Assembly (NCBI GenBank): GCA_036381235.1
Contig: DASVDE010000002.1
Location: 62,001 to 126,000, forward strand
Length of the DNA stretch: 64,000 bases
Reading direction: 5' to 3'
DNA from: DASVDE01 sp036381235
GTDB taxonomy: Bacteria; Actinomycetota; Thermoleophilia; Solirubrobacterales; 70-9
How positions within the stretch are numbered: position 1 is the stretch's first letter; each line of letters starts with the position of its first letter. Below, in pieces: positions 25,783 to 34,259 of the stretch. Under the pieces are notes generated by a model. That model did not search any database. It was not told the origin of the DNA and worked only from the letters and a program-made list of their open reading frames with translations. A program made the position numbers and the translations under genes.

Positions 25783-26352
25783 TTGGGAGCTGAGAGCGGC
25801 GCAGCCGAGCAGACCGGATGGCAAGAGCCGCCACCGGCAAAGGTTGAACGCAGGCTCATCCGAGAGGCCCAGCATGGGTCAGGAGAGGCGCTCGCGGCGC
25901 TCTATTCCGCCCACTGGCGTCGCGCTCACCGGGCGGCATACCTCGTCGTCCACGATGCAGCCGCGGCCGAGGACGTCACCCAGGATGCCTTTCTCGCCGC
26001 GATCGATGCCCTCGATCGCTTCGATCGTCGCCGCCCCTTCGCTCCCTGGTTGCACCGGATCGTCGTCAACCGGGCGATCGACTGGGGGCGCCGGGAGGCC
26101 CTGCGGCGCAGGATCGATGACCCGACGCCAGGGGTCGAGACCGGGCAGCCACCGGAGGAGGTCGGTGAGGAGTTGATGGAGGCCCTCGCCCAACTACCGC
26201 CCGAGCAACGCGCAGTGGTCGTGCTGCGATACCTGCTCGACTACACGCCGGGCGAAATCGCGCACATGCTCGAGCTGCCGCGGGGAACGGTGAACTCCCG
26301 ACTGCGGCGAGCCCTCGACCGGCTTGGCGCCCAGCTGGAGGTGGAGCGGTGA
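25783..26352 (+). CDS. ECF RNA polymerase sigma factor
   Basis: Region 2 in EALAALYSAHWRRAHRAAYL, with AAAEDVTQDAFLAAI and PFAPWLHRIVVNRAIDWGRR; region 4 in LPPEQRAVVVLRYLLDYTPG with helix-turn-helix GEIAHMLELPRGTVNSRLRR. 189 residues. The TTG at 25783 has a weak AGAGGTGAG upstream; another start slightly downstream is possible because the first 20 residues are not conserved. Overlaps the next gene by 4 bp, the standard sigma/anti-sigma arrangement. Confidence 0.93.
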   Translation: MGAESGAAEQTGWQEPPPAKVERRLIREAQHGSGEALAALYSAHWRRAHRAAYLVVHDAAAAEDVTQDAFLAAIDALDRFDRRRPFAPWLHRIVVNRAIDWGRREALRRRIDDPTPGVETGQPPEEVGEELMEALAQLPPEQRAVVVLRYLLDYTPGEIAHMLELPRGTVNSRLRRALDRLGAQLEVER

Positions 26353-27578
26353 ACGAGGACCGGCTCAGTGCACTGCTCCGCGAGACGCCAATACCTCGTG
26401 AAGCGGAAGCCGAGCGCCGCGGGCTCCTGATGGCCTCCGAAGTGTTCGCACAACGCCAGACGCCTCGACGCCAAGCGTTTCCGCGCCTCGCGCTCGCCGT
26501 GGGAATCAGCGCCTTGCTCATGGGGATATTGCTCTCTCCCGCCGGCGCCGCGGTCAGAGACTGGGTCAGGAACGTCTTTACGACCGGCGTGCCCGACGCC
26601 GAGCGGGCTCTGACCGAGGTGCCGGGGGGCGGTCGCCTGCTGGTTCAGTCCCAAGCGGGGCCATGGGTGGTGCAGCCCGATGGCTCCCGCCGCCTCCTCG
26701 GGCAATACGGGGACGCAACCTGGTCCCCGCACGGGCTTTTCGTTGCGGCGACAGCGGGTTCCACGCTGAGCGCGCTGGAGCCGGATGGAACGCCGCGTTG
26801 GTCGATCTCCGCCGCCTCGGCCATCGCCGATCCGCGCTGGTCTCCGTCCGGCGTCCGCATCGCCTACCGAACCGGGCGCGAGCTGCGAGTCGTCAACGCC
26901 GACGGCACGGAGGACCGGGCGGTCGACCCCGACGTCGCCTTCGCTCCCCCGGCCTGGGTCCCGTCCGGGCTTCACCTGCTCGCCTACGTCGACGGGAAGC
27001 GAAGGCTGCGGATGGTCGACACCGACTCCGGCGAGCTCGCGGCGTCGGCTCTCGCCATCCCTGGCACACTCGGGCTGGCTTGGTCGCCGGACGGTTCTCT
27101 GCTGCTCGAGTGGACCGAGCGCGGTCTCTGGCTGCGTGCTGTGAGCAGCGACAAGCTCTCCCAGCGAATCGAGACCGGACCGCCCCGGCGGGTCCCGCTG
27201 CCGCGCAACGCGGCGGTGCGGGCCGCCGCCTTCTCCCCGCGGGATCGGACGATCGCTGCGCTGTTGCGGCTGCCGGCGAGACCGGCCGGGGGACCCCACA
27301 GCGAAGTGATCGCAGTAGACCCCGATGGCGGCCCGCGGCGACGCCCCTTCGCGGTCTCCGGCGAACTCTCCGACCTCACCTGGTCGCCGGACGGCAGCCG
27401 CCTGCTCGTGTCGTGGCCCGACGCGGACCAGTGGCTCTTCCTCTCACTCCGCAGAGCCGGCCGGATCCAGGCGGTCGAGGGCATCGCCTCGGTTTTCTCG
27501 CCCGGCCATTCGGGAAGAGCGCCCTTCCCGAAGATCGACAGCTGGTGCTGTGCGACGCACAGCTCTTTCGCACCCTGA
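26349..27578 (+). CDS. Membrane anti-sigma factor with extracytoplasmic beta-propeller
   Basis: 409 residues: a short cytoplasmic helix region (LSALLRETPIPREAEAERRG), one transmembrane helix at about 48-68 (LALAVGISALLMGILLSPAG), then repeated TolB/WD-like blades marked by WSPHGLFVAA, WSPSGVRIAY, WSPDGSLLLE, FSPRDRTIAAL and WSPDGSRLLV. The overlap with the sigma gene and the topology make an anti-sigma role likely, with the propeller outside as sensor. There is no ZAS zinc motif. Two Cys near the C terminus (SWCCATH) could form a disulfide. Confidence 0.75.
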   Translation: MNEDRLSALLRETPIPREAEAERRGLLMASEVFAQRQTPRRQAFPRLALAVGISALLMGILLSPAGAAVRDWVRNVFTTGVPDAERALTEVPGGGRLLVQSQAGPWVVQPDGSRRLLGQYGDATWSPHGLFVAATAGSTLSALEPDGTPRWSISAASAIADPRWSPSGVRIAYRTGRELRVVNADGTEDRAVDPDVAFAPPAWVPSGLHLLAYVDGKRRLRMVDTDSGELAASALAIPGTLGLAWSPDGSLLLEWTERGLWLRAVSSDKLSQRIETGPPRRVPLPRNAAVRAAAFSPRDRTIAALLRLPARPAGGPHSEVIAVDPDGGPRRRPFAVSGELSDLTWSPDGSRLLVSWPDADQWLFLSLRRAGRIQAVEGIASVFSPGHSGRAPFPKIDSWCCATHSSFAP

Positions 27579-27623
27579 GTCTCATGCCCCCCACCAGGGG
27601 AAAGATGTGAGTATCTGATGCCT

Positions 27624-27629
27624 TATACT
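27624..27629 (+). promoter_or_regulatory. Possible -10 box for vapBC
   Basis: TATACT matches the -10 consensus at five of six positions. A start of transcription 7-8 bases downstream would fall on the ATG at 27637, so the mRNA could be leaderless; no ribosome site is visible in front of vapB. No good -35 is seen 17 bp upstream. Confidence 0.35.
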
Positions 27630-27636
27630 GATGCGA

Positions 27637-27834
27637 ATGACGCGCACCACAGTTGATGTAGACGACCGAGCGCTCGACGCCGCACGCCGTGAGCTGGGCA
27701 CCAAGGGGCTCAGCGAAACCGTCAACGCCGCCCTGCGCGAGGCTGCTCGCCGCCGCGCCCTACAAGGCTTCGACGTGTTGCGCGACATCGACGGCACTCC
27801 GCAGGAGGTTGCCGCCGGCCGGGAGCGCTTCTGA
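27637..27834 (+). CDS. VapB-type antitoxin
   Basis: 65 residues beginning MTRTTVDVDDRALDAARREL, then LGTKGLSETVNAALREAARR: a short N-terminal beta strand and two helices typical of ribbon-helix-helix VapB proteins, with a toxin-binding tail (GFDVLRDIDGTPQEV). An ATG two codons upstream (27631) is the alternative start. The TGA stop overlaps the toxin start. VapB neutralises VapC and represses the operon; a palindromic operator is not obvious upstream. Confidence 0.88.
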   Translation: MTRTTVDVDDRALDAARRELGTKGLSETVNAALREAARRRALQGFDVLRDIDGTPQEVAAGRERF

Positions 27835-28289
27835 ACGCCGAACCCTCCCCACAGCCTGTCCAACTCGATGACCCGGCCCTCTTCGACACCGGCGTCTGGA
27901 CCTGGGCCCGCGACCGCCGCTTCCCGCATCTGGCCAAGTGGTTCAACGCCGAGGTCGCATCCGGGAGGGTGCTGGTCTGTGACCTGGTCGTGTTGGAGCT
28001 GACTCGTCTTGCCCCGAACGAGCATCGCGCCGGCGAGGTCACCGAACGCCTCGCGGCCTTCGAGTCGGTGCCAATGGCGGCCGGCATCTGGAGCCATGCC
28101 CTCGAGACTCAGCTCGCACTGGCGCCCAAGGGCGACCACCGTCGCGTGCCACCCGCCGACCTCCTGCTCGCCGCGGTGGCCGAGCAAGCCGGCGTGCCGC
28201 TTGTCCACTATGACCGCGACTACGAGCGAATCGCCGCCGTCACCGGCCTCCGGCACGAGTGGCTCGTGCCCGACGGCACCCTGGCGTAG
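27831..28289 (+). CDS. VapC-type PIN-domain toxin, apparent CTG start
   Basis: PIN ribonuclease with the acidic residues in place if translation begins at CTG 27831: D19 in ALFDTGVWTWARD, E56 in VLELTR, D110 in PPADLLLAAVA and D128/D130 in HYDRDYE; 152 residues, normal for VapC. No ATG, GTG or TTG occurs in frame until GTG 27969, which would delete the first catalytic Asp. CTG 27831 is preceded by GGGAG at a 5-base spacing and overlaps the antitoxin stop as CTGA, mimicking an ATGA junction. CTG initiation or a base change at a former ATG/GTG are the two readings. Confidence 0.8.
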   Translation: MNAEPSPQPVQLDDPALFDTGVWTWARDRRFPHLAKWFNAEVASGRVLVCDLVVLELTRLAPNEHRAGEVTERLAAFESVPMAAGIWSHALETQLALAPKGDHRRVPPADLLLAAVAEQAGVPLVHYDRDYERIAAVTGLRHEWLVPDGTLA

Positions 28290-28301
28290 GCCAATACGCC
28301 T

Positions 28302-29087
28302 TCAGTCCGACAGGCTGGCCTCCGGCTCCCGCAGCTGCTGCGCCGAGGTGAAGAAGTTGCGGTAGGCGAGCCCGGTGGCGATCAGGGCGGCGATCGCGAC
28401 GCTGCCGAGCAGAGCGTAGAGGAGGATCAGCTGCAAGCGGACCGCATCGGTCGGGTCGGCGCCGGCCAGCAGCATCCCGACCATCGTCCCCGGGAAGAAG
28501 ATCAACCCGGTGGTCTTGGTCGAGTCGACCAGGGTGATCATCCCCGAGCGCAGGGCACGGCGGACGAAGGGCGAGGCCGCTTCCCGCGCCGTCGCCCCCA
28601 ACGCCAGCGTCGCCTCGATCTTTCCGCGTGAGTCGCCGAACTCGTCGCCGAGGCGGTTGAGCGCCACCGCCGAGGCCGTCATCGCGTTGCCGATGACCAT
28701 GCCGCCGACCGGCACCAGATAGCGGGGCGTCGGATCGAAGACGCCGAGGGCGACCACCAAGCCGAGGGTGCTCGCCCCGGCGATCGCCAGCGCGATCAGC
28801 AGTGGCCAGAAGGCGCCCGGGACCGCCGCGGCCCGGCTGCGGGCGGTGAGCGCGCCGAAGAGGACCATCACCGTCAGCAGCGCCAGCACCAGCCAGAGCG
28901 AGTCGACGTCGAAGATCAGCTTTATCGCGTAGCCGATCGCGGTCAGCTGGACGAAGGAACGGGCCGCCGCGACGGCGATGTCCTCCTCCAGGTCGGCCTT
29001 GCGCCAGAAGGAGATGGCGACGGCAAGCACGACCAGCGTCAGCGCCGCCGCCACCTGCCCGAGCGAGACGTGGATCGAGCTGCTCAC
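28302..29087 (-). CDS. ABC transporter permease, FetB/YbbM family
   Basis: 261 residues with about seven transmembrane helices; the conserved block GGMVIGNAMTASAVALNRL and the DSTKTTGLIFFPGTMVGMLLAG stretch identify the UPF0014/FetB family. The E. coli FetAB pair is linked to iron export and peroxide resistance. The partner ATPase overlaps it by 4 bp. Substrate is not certain here. Confidence 0.9.
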   Translation of the reverse strand: MSSSIHVSLGQVAAALTLVVLAVAISFWRKADLEEDIAVAAARSFVQLTAIGYAIKLIFDVDSLWLVLALLTVMVLFGALTARSRAAAVPGAFWPLLIALAIAGASTLGLVVALGVFDPTPRYLVPVGGMVIGNAMTASAVALNRLGDEFGDSRGKIEATLALGATAREAASPFVRRALRSGMITLVDSTKTTGLIFFPGTMVGMLLAGADPTDAVRLQLILLYALLGSVAIAALIATGLAYRNFFTSAQQLREPEASLSD

Positions 29088-29758
29088 GCGAGAATCCTCT
29101 CCACCGGGCCCTCTTCGACGACCCGGCCCGCATCGAGCCGTACCACCCAGTCGCCGAGGCGACGAGCCTGCTCGGGGTCGTGACTCACCAGCACGATCGA
29201 TATGTCCAGCCGTCGCCGCAGCTCCCCCAGCGTCGCCTCAACCGCGTCGCGCGCCCCGTGATCCAGAGCCGAGGTCGGCTCGTCGAGCAACAACACGCGG
29301 GGGTTCTGAGAGAGAGCGCGGGCGAGCATCGTCCGCTGTGCCTCGCCCACCGAGAGCTCGGCGACGTCGCGCTCGGCGAATGCGAGGTCGAGCCCGGCGA
29401 GTCGCAAGCAGCGAGCGGCGTCGAGAGGCTCGCCGGCAAGCCCGGCCGCAAAGCGCAGGTTCGACTCGACCGTTCCCTCGAGCAGGGCGGGCAGCTGCGG
29501 CACCAGCGAGACCTCCCGCCGCAATGCCAGCGGGTCGTATTCGATCAGGGGCCTTTCCCGGTAGGAGATCGTGCCACTGTCTGGATCGGCGAGTCGGTTG
29601 AGCAGGCGCAGCAGGGTCGACTTGCCACTGCCGGATGGGCCGACGACCGCGGTCGCCCCCGCCGGCAGCCGAGCGCCGACCGAGTCGAGCACCTGTCGCT
29701 TGCCGCGGGTGAGGCTGACGTCGCGCAACTCGAAGAGCACGGACGCATGATCCCCCAC
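29084..29758 (-). CDS. ABC transporter ATP-binding protein, FetA/YbbL family
   Basis: Complete nucleotide-binding domain: Walker A VGPSGSGKSTLLRLLNRL, Q-loop SLVPQLPALLEGT, signature ELSVGEAQR (variant LSVGE in place of LSGGQ, usual in the FetA group), Walker B VLLLDEPTSALD and the switch His in LVSHD. Start chosen at GTG 29758 (GDHASVLFELRDVSL, 224 residues); the open frame upstream is not conserved and would crowd the divergent ku promoter. Operates with the overlapping permease. Confidence 0.9.
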   Translation of the reverse strand: MGDHASVLFELRDVSLTRGKRQVLDSVGARLPAGATAVVGPSGSGKSTLLRLLNRLADPDSGTISYRERPLIEYDPLALRREVSLVPQLPALLEGTVESNLRFAAGLAGEPLDAARCLRLAGLDLAFAERDVAELSVGEAQRTMLARALSQNPRVLLLDEPTSALDHGARDAVEATLGELRRRLDISIVLVSHDPEQARRLGDWVVRLDAGRVVEEGPVERILA

Positions 29759-29841
29759 CGCCCGCAAGATGGCTCCCGCCGCCGATTGGCCCTGGACGCG
29801 GCGGGCTATCGACTGGGAAGATTCGGGTAGGTGATGGTCTG

Positions 29842-30738
29842 ATGGCAAGAGCGATCTGGAGCGGCTCGATCAGCTTCGGGCTCCTCAACGTGCCCGTGAA
29901 GCTCTACAGCGCGGTGGCCCGGCGCGGCATCGGCCTGCGTGAGATCCGCGAGTCCGACGGCGCCCGCATCCGCCACCGCCGCGTCGCCGAGGGGACCGAC
30001 GAGGAGGTCCCCTACGAGAAGATCGTCAAGGCGTTCGAGATCACCCCGGATCGCTACGTGCCGCTGAACAAGGACGAGCTGGCGGCGCTGGCGCCGGAGA
30101 AGAGCCGCTCGATCGAGGTCCAGGACTTCGTCGACCTCGACCAGATCGACCCGATCTACTTCGACAGCCCTTACTACCTCGGCCCGGCGGACGGAGCCGA
30201 GAAGGCCTACTCGCTGCTCGCGCAGGCGATGCGGCAATCGGGCAAGGTGGCAATCGCCCGCTTCGTCTTCCGCAACAAGGAGCACCTGGCGGCGATCCGC
30301 CCCAGCGACGGCGTGCTGACCCTGACCACGATGCGCTTCGCCGACGAGGTCGTGCCCGCCGCCGAGCTGGAGGACGTCCTGCCTGCCGAGAAGCCGAAGG
30401 TCGCCAAGCGCGAGGTGGAGATGGCCGAGCAGTTGATCGATTCACTGACCCGCGACTTCGATCCCGGCGCCTACCGCGACGAGTACCGCGAGGAGCTGCT
30501 GGCGATGATCGAACGCAAGGCCGCCGGCGAAGAGGTCGTAGCGCCGGCCGAAGCCGAGCAGCGCGAGGCGACCAAGGCCCCCGATCTGATGGCGGCGCTG
30601 GAGGAGAGCATCGCCGCGGTACAGGGCAAGGACAGCGGCAAACCGACCAAGAAACGCAAGGCAAAGGCCAAAAAAGCCCCGGCGAAAAAGCGCTTGTCCT
30701 CGAACTCCAGGACGGCGTCCAAGAGCCGATCCCGGTAG
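29842..30738 (+). CDS. ku: Non-homologous end-joining protein Ku
   Basis: Homodimeric ring that binds DNA ends. Begins RAIWSGSISFGLLNVPVKLY and continues with the Ku core (GIGLREIRESDGARIRHRRV, VEVQDFV-like block SRSIEVQDFVDLDQID, RFVFRNKEHLAAIRP). After about residue 255 there is a Lys/Arg/Ser-rich tail (KPTKKRKAKAKKAPAKKR) of the sort that helps actinobacterial Ku bind DNA. 298 residues. The last codons and the TAG stop lie in the left arm of a long palindrome that separates ku from ligD. Confidence 0.95.
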   Translation: MARAIWSGSISFGLLNVPVKLYSAVARRGIGLREIRESDGARIRHRRVAEGTDEEVPYEKIVKAFEITPDRYVPLNKDELAALAPEKSRSIEVQDFVDLDQIDPIYFDSPYYLGPADGAEKAYSLLAQAMRQSGKVAIARFVFRNKEHLAAIRPSDGVLTLTTMRFADEVVPAAELEDVLPAEKPKVAKREVEMAEQLIDSLTRDFDPGAYRDEYREELLAMIERKAAGEEVVAPAEAEQREATKAPDLMAALEESIAAVQGKDSGKPTKKRKAKAKKAPAKKRLSSNSRTASKSRSR

Positions 30739-30835
30739 GGGTGAAGCGTCTTGTACTTTTTCGCCGCCAGCCATAGTCGGCAGCCAAAGACGCGACTCGA
30801 AAAAGTTAAGCGAAACCCCTACCGGGATCGACTCT
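30722..30835. repeat. Long palindrome across the ku 3' end and ku-ligD gap
   Basis: Arms of 21 bp with a single mismatch: AGAGCCGATCCCGGTAGGGGT at 30722-30742 minus its last base pairs with 30815-30835. A second nested pair, ACTTTTTCG (30755-30763) and CGAAAAAGT (30798-30806), lies inside. The ku stop codon is in the left arm and the ligD ATG starts 3 bp after the right arm. Confidence 0.8.
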
Positions 30836-30837
30836 GA

Positions 30838-31755
30838 ATGGCCGAAAGCCGCCAGGTCGAGGTCGACGGTCGTGAGCTGAAGCTCACCAACCTCGACAAG
30901 GTCCTCTACCCGAAGGCGGGTTTCACCAAGGGCGAGGTCGTCGACTACTACGCGAAGGTGGCGCCGGCGATGATCCCCCACCTCAAGGGCCGGGCGCTGA
31001 CCCTCCGCCGCTTTCCCGAAGGCGTCGACGACACCGAGGCGGCCTTCTTCGAGAAGCGCTGTCCCAAGCACCGTCCCGACTGGGTGAAGACGACCCGGGT
31101 GCTGGCCGGCCCTCGCTCGGGCTACATCGACTACTGCGTCTGCGAGGACCTCCCGACCCTGGTCTGGATGGCGCAGCTGGCGGCGATCGAGCTGCACCCG
31201 TCGCTCTCGCTTGGGAGCAAGCATGAGCAGCCGACCGTGCTCGCCTTCGACCTCGACCCCGGACCCCCGGCGGACATCGTCGACTGCTGCAAAGTGGGCC
31301 TGCGGTTGAAGGAGATGCTCGATCACTTCGAGGTCGAGTGCTTCGCGAAGACCTCCGGGTCGAAGGGAATGCAGGTCTACGTCCCGCTGAACACGCCGAC
31401 CAGCTACGAGGAGACGCGCCCATTCGCCCAGGCACTCGCCCAGCTGCTGGCGAAGCAGACGCCCGAGGAGGTGATCGCGAAGATGGGCAAAAAGACCCTC
31501 CGCAAGGGCAAGGTCTTCATCGACTGGTACCAGAACAACGAGCGCAAAACGACGATCGCCGTCTACTCACTGCGCGCCCGCGAGCGGCCCACGGTTTCGA
31601 CACCGATCACCTGGGAAGAGGTGGAGGGATGCGCCGAAAGCGGCGATTCCACATGCCTCGTCTTCGAGGCCGGCGACGTCCTCGCAAGGCTGGAGGACGC
31701 GGGTGACCTCTTCTCATCTGTGCTGGAGTTGAAGCAGAGGCTTCCGAAGCTGTAG
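30838..31755 (+). CDS. ligD: LigD-type primase-polymerase (NHEJ polymerase domain)
   Basis: 305-residue stand-alone polymerase of the archaeo-eukaryotic primase superfamily that fills ends during Ku-dependent repair. LTNLDKVLYPKAGFTKGEVV opens the domain; FDLDPGPPADIVDCC holds the two metal-binding Asp residues, followed by KTSGSKGMQVYVPL and VFIDWYQNNERKTTIA with the third acidic residue. No nuclease or ATP-dependent ligase domain is attached, so the ligase must be encoded elsewhere. Downstream of ku and expressed with it. Confidence 0.92.
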   Translation: MAESRQVEVDGRELKLTNLDKVLYPKAGFTKGEVVDYYAKVAPAMIPHLKGRALTLRRFPEGVDDTEAAFFEKRCPKHRPDWVKTTRVLAGPRSGYIDYCVCEDLPTLVWMAQLAAIELHPSLSLGSKHEQPTVLAFDLDPGPPADIVDCCKVGLRLKEMLDHFEVECFAKTSGSKGMQVYVPLNTPTSYEETRPFAQALAQLLAKQTPEEVIAKMGKKTLRKGKVFIDWYQNNERKTTIAVYSLRARERPTVSTPITWEEVEGCAESGDSTCLVFEAGDVLARLEDAGDLFSSVLELKQRLPKL

Positions 31756-31775
31756 ATCCGACCAGAGGAGAACGC

Positions 31776-32723
31776 ATGAAGATTTTCGTAGCGGGCGCCA
31801 GCGGAGCGCTGGGCAGGCAGCTGGTCCCGCAACTCGTCGCCGCCGGGCATTCGGTGGTGGGAATGACCCGGTCGCGGTCAAAGGGGGATTCGCTCAGCGA
31901 ACTCGGCGCGCAGCCGGTAGTCGCCGACGCGCTGGATCGCGATGAGGTCATGCGGGTGGTCGACGCGGCGGAGCCAGACGTGATCGTCCACGAACTGACC
32001 GCGATCCCGGCGAGACTCGACACCAGGCGCCTCGATCGGGAGTTCGCGCTTACCAACCGACTTCGCACCGAGGGCACCGACCACCTGCTCGCCGCGGCTC
32101 GCGCCGCCGGAACGCGGCGCTTCGTCGCCCAGAGCTACGGCGGCTGGCCTTACGAGCATCGTGACGACGCGATCAAGACCGAGGGGGACCCGCTGGACCC
32201 CGACCCCCTTCCCTCCTTTCGCGGCATCCTCGACGCGATCCGCCATCTCGAGGGCGCGGTCCTCGGCGCCGAGGGAATCGAGGGGATCGTGCTGCGCTAC
32301 GGCTCTTTCTATGGCCCCGGAACCTCGCTCGGCGCCGAGCCCGATGGGAGCGTGACCGAAATGGTGCGCAAGCGGCGCTTCCCGGTGGTCGGGTCGGGCG
32401 CCGGCGTCTGGTCGTTCATCCATGTCGAGGACGCGGCGGCCGCCACCGTCGCCGCCGTGAACGGCGGCCCTTCCGGCATCTACAACATCGTCGATGACGA
32501 TCCGGCTCGGGTTGCGGACTGGCTGCCCTTCTTGGCCGAGGCGATCGGGGCGAAGCCGCCCAGGCGCGTGCCGCGCTGGCTCGGTCGCCTCGCAGCGGGC
32601 GAAGCGGCGACCGAGATGATGACCGAGATCTGCGGCGCCTCCAACGCGAAGGCGAAGCGAGAGCTGGCGTGGCAGCTCCGCTACCCGAGCTGGCGCCAGG
32701 GCTTCACAGAGGGGCTCGGCTGA
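31776..32723 (+). CDS. NAD(P)-dependent epimerase/dehydratase family protein
   Basis: Extended short-chain dehydrogenase fold of 315 residues. Rossmann glycine motif FVAGASGALGRQLVPQL at 4-20, HELTAIP, the RRFVAQSYGGWPYE segment where the catalytic Tyr would lie, and SGAGVWSFIHVEDAAAATVA late in the protein. The classical YxxxK is not clear, so it may be an atypical reductase or epimerase. Good ribosome site (GAGGAGAA). Follows ligD by 20 bp but is functionally unrelated; substrate unknown. Confidence 0.8.
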   Translation: MKIFVAGASGALGRQLVPQLVAAGHSVVGMTRSRSKGDSLSELGAQPVVADALDRDEVMRVVDAAEPDVIVHELTAIPARLDTRRLDREFALTNRLRTEGTDHLLAAARAAGTRRFVAQSYGGWPYEHRDDAIKTEGDPLDPDPLPSFRGILDAIRHLEGAVLGAEGIEGIVLRYGSFYGPGTSLGAEPDGSVTEMVRKRRFPVVGSGAGVWSFIHVEDAAAATVAAVNGGPSGIYNIVDDDPARVADWLPFLAEAIGAKPPRRVPRWLGRLAAGEAATEMMTEICGASNAKAKRELAWQLRYPSWRQGFTEGLG

Positions 32724-32735
32724 GCCAAGGCCGAA

Positions 32736-34259
32736 CTAATCGACCAGCGTCTGGCGGATGACCGGGCGGCGGGTCGCCTTGACTTCGTCGAGGCGGCGGA
32801 CCGGGGTCGTGTAGGGGGCCTGCTTGGCGATCTCGGGGTCGGTCTCGGCCTCGGCGAGAATCTCTTCGATGGCGTCGGCGAAGGCGTCGAGACTCTCCTT
32901 GGTCTCCGTCTCGGTCGGCTCGATCATCAGGGCCTCGTCGACCAGCAGCGGAAAGTAGACGGTGGGCGGGTGGAAGCCGAAGTCGAGCAGCCGCTTGGCG
33001 AGATCGAGGGTGGCTACCCCCAGCTCCTTCTTCATCGACTTGCCGGAGAGGACGAACTCGTGCATGCAGTGGCGGTCGAAGGCGATCGGCAGGCGCTCGC
33101 CGGCACGGCCCTCGGCCATGCGCGCCTTCAGGTAATTGGCGTTCAGCACAGCGGTCTCCGAGGCCTCGGCGAGACCGTCGGCGCCGAGGCTGAGGATGTA
33201 GGCGTAGGAGCGGACGAAGACGCCGAAGTTGCCCTGGAAGCCGCGCAGGCGGCCGATCGACTTGGGCCGGTCGTAGTCGAGGTCATAGAGGGGGCCGCTG
33301 CCGTTGCCACCCTCCCGGCGCACGACCTGGGGCCGCGGCAGAAAGGGCTCGATTCGATCCGAGACGGCGATCGGCCCGGCGCCGGGGCCGCCGCCGCCGT
33401 GCGGCTGGCTGAAGGACTTGTGCAGGTTGACGTGGACGATGTCGAAGCCCATGTCGCCCGGGCGCGAGTGGCCCATCACCGCGTTGAGGTTGGCGCCGTC
33501 GTAGTAGAGGGTCCCGCCCACCTCGTGGATCAAGCCGGCGATCTCGGCGATGTTCTCATCGAAGAGGCCGAGGGTGTTGGGGTTGGTCAGCATCAGACAG
33601 GCGACCTCGTCGTCGATCTTGGCCCGCAGGTCGTCCATCTCGACGCCGCCGCGCTCGTTGGTGGCGACCTTGACCACCTCGTATCCGGCCATCGTCACCG
33701 AGGCCGGGTTGGTGCCGTGCGAGGTGTCGGGAGCGAGCACCTTGGTCCGCGTCTCCCCCCGGTCGGCATGGAAGGCGCGTGTCAGCAGCAGGCCCGCCAG
33801 CTCGCCGTGCGACCCGGCAGAGGGCTGGAGGCTGACGTGTGGCAGGCCGCAAATCTCGGCCAGTGAGCGCTGCAGCAGCCACATCAGCTCAAGCGCGCCC
33901 TGGGCGCGCTTGGGGTCCTGCGCCGGGTGCAGGCGGGCGTGCCCCGGCAGCGCCGCGACCCGCTCGTTGAGCCGCGGGTTGTGCTTCATCGTGCAGGAGC
34001 CGAGCGGGTAGAAGCCCGTGTCGAGGTCGAAGTTGCGGCGCGAAAGGCGGTTGTAGTGGCGGACGATCTCCGGCTCGGCGACCTCGGGCAGACGCGGCGG
34101 CTCGTCGCGCAGCAGATGGGCGGGGATCAGCTCGTCGAGCGGCTTCTCCGGCACGCCCGCCTCGGGCAGCGCGGCGGCGCGGCGGCCGGGCTTCGACTTC
34201 TCGTAGATCGTGACCGCTCGCTCGCGTTGCATAGGTGTCTCCACCAATTCCGCCCTCAT
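32736..34259 (-). CDS. gcvPB: Glycine dehydrogenase (decarboxylating) subunit 2
   Basis: C-terminal half of P-protein in organisms with a split GcvP. The PLP lysine is in VNLHKSFSQPHGGGGPGAG; FYPLGSCTMKHNPRLNE, LQPSAGSHGELAG and TSHGTNPASVTMAGY are also conserved. 507 residues. Overlaps gcvPA by 4 bp (ATGA), ensuring equal synthesis of the two subunits of the alpha2-beta2 enzyme. Decarboxylates glycine and passes the aminomethyl group to lipoyl-GcvH. Confidence 0.96.
   Translation of the reverse strand: MRAELVETPMQRERAVTIYEKSKPGRRAAALPEAGVPEKPLDELIPAHLLRDEPPRLPEVAEPEIVRHYNRLSRRNFDLDTGFYPLGSCTMKHNPRLNERVAALPGHARLHPAQDPKRAQGALELMWLLQRSLAEICGLPHVSLQPSAGSHGELAGLLLTRAFHADRGETRTKVLAPDTSHGTNPASVTMAGYEVVKVATNERGGVEMDDLRAKIDDEVACLMLTNPNTLGLFDENIAEIAGLIHEVGGTLYYDGANLNAVMGHSRPGDMGFDIVHVNLHKSFSQPHGGGGPGAGPIAVSDRIEPFLPRPQVVRREGGNGSGPLYDLDYDRPKSIGRLRGFQGNFGVFVRSYAYILSLGADGLAEASETAVLNANYLKARMAEGRAGERLPIAFDRHCMHEFVLSGKSMKKELGVATLDLAKRLLDFGFHPPTVYFPLLVDEALMIEPTETETKESLDAFADAIEEILAEAETDPEIAKQAPYTTPVRRLDEVKATRRPVIRQTLVD

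Noticed and set aside
27969..28289. GTG 27969 as the VapC start
   Set aside because: It would remove the first catalytic Asp and the first strand of the PIN fold.
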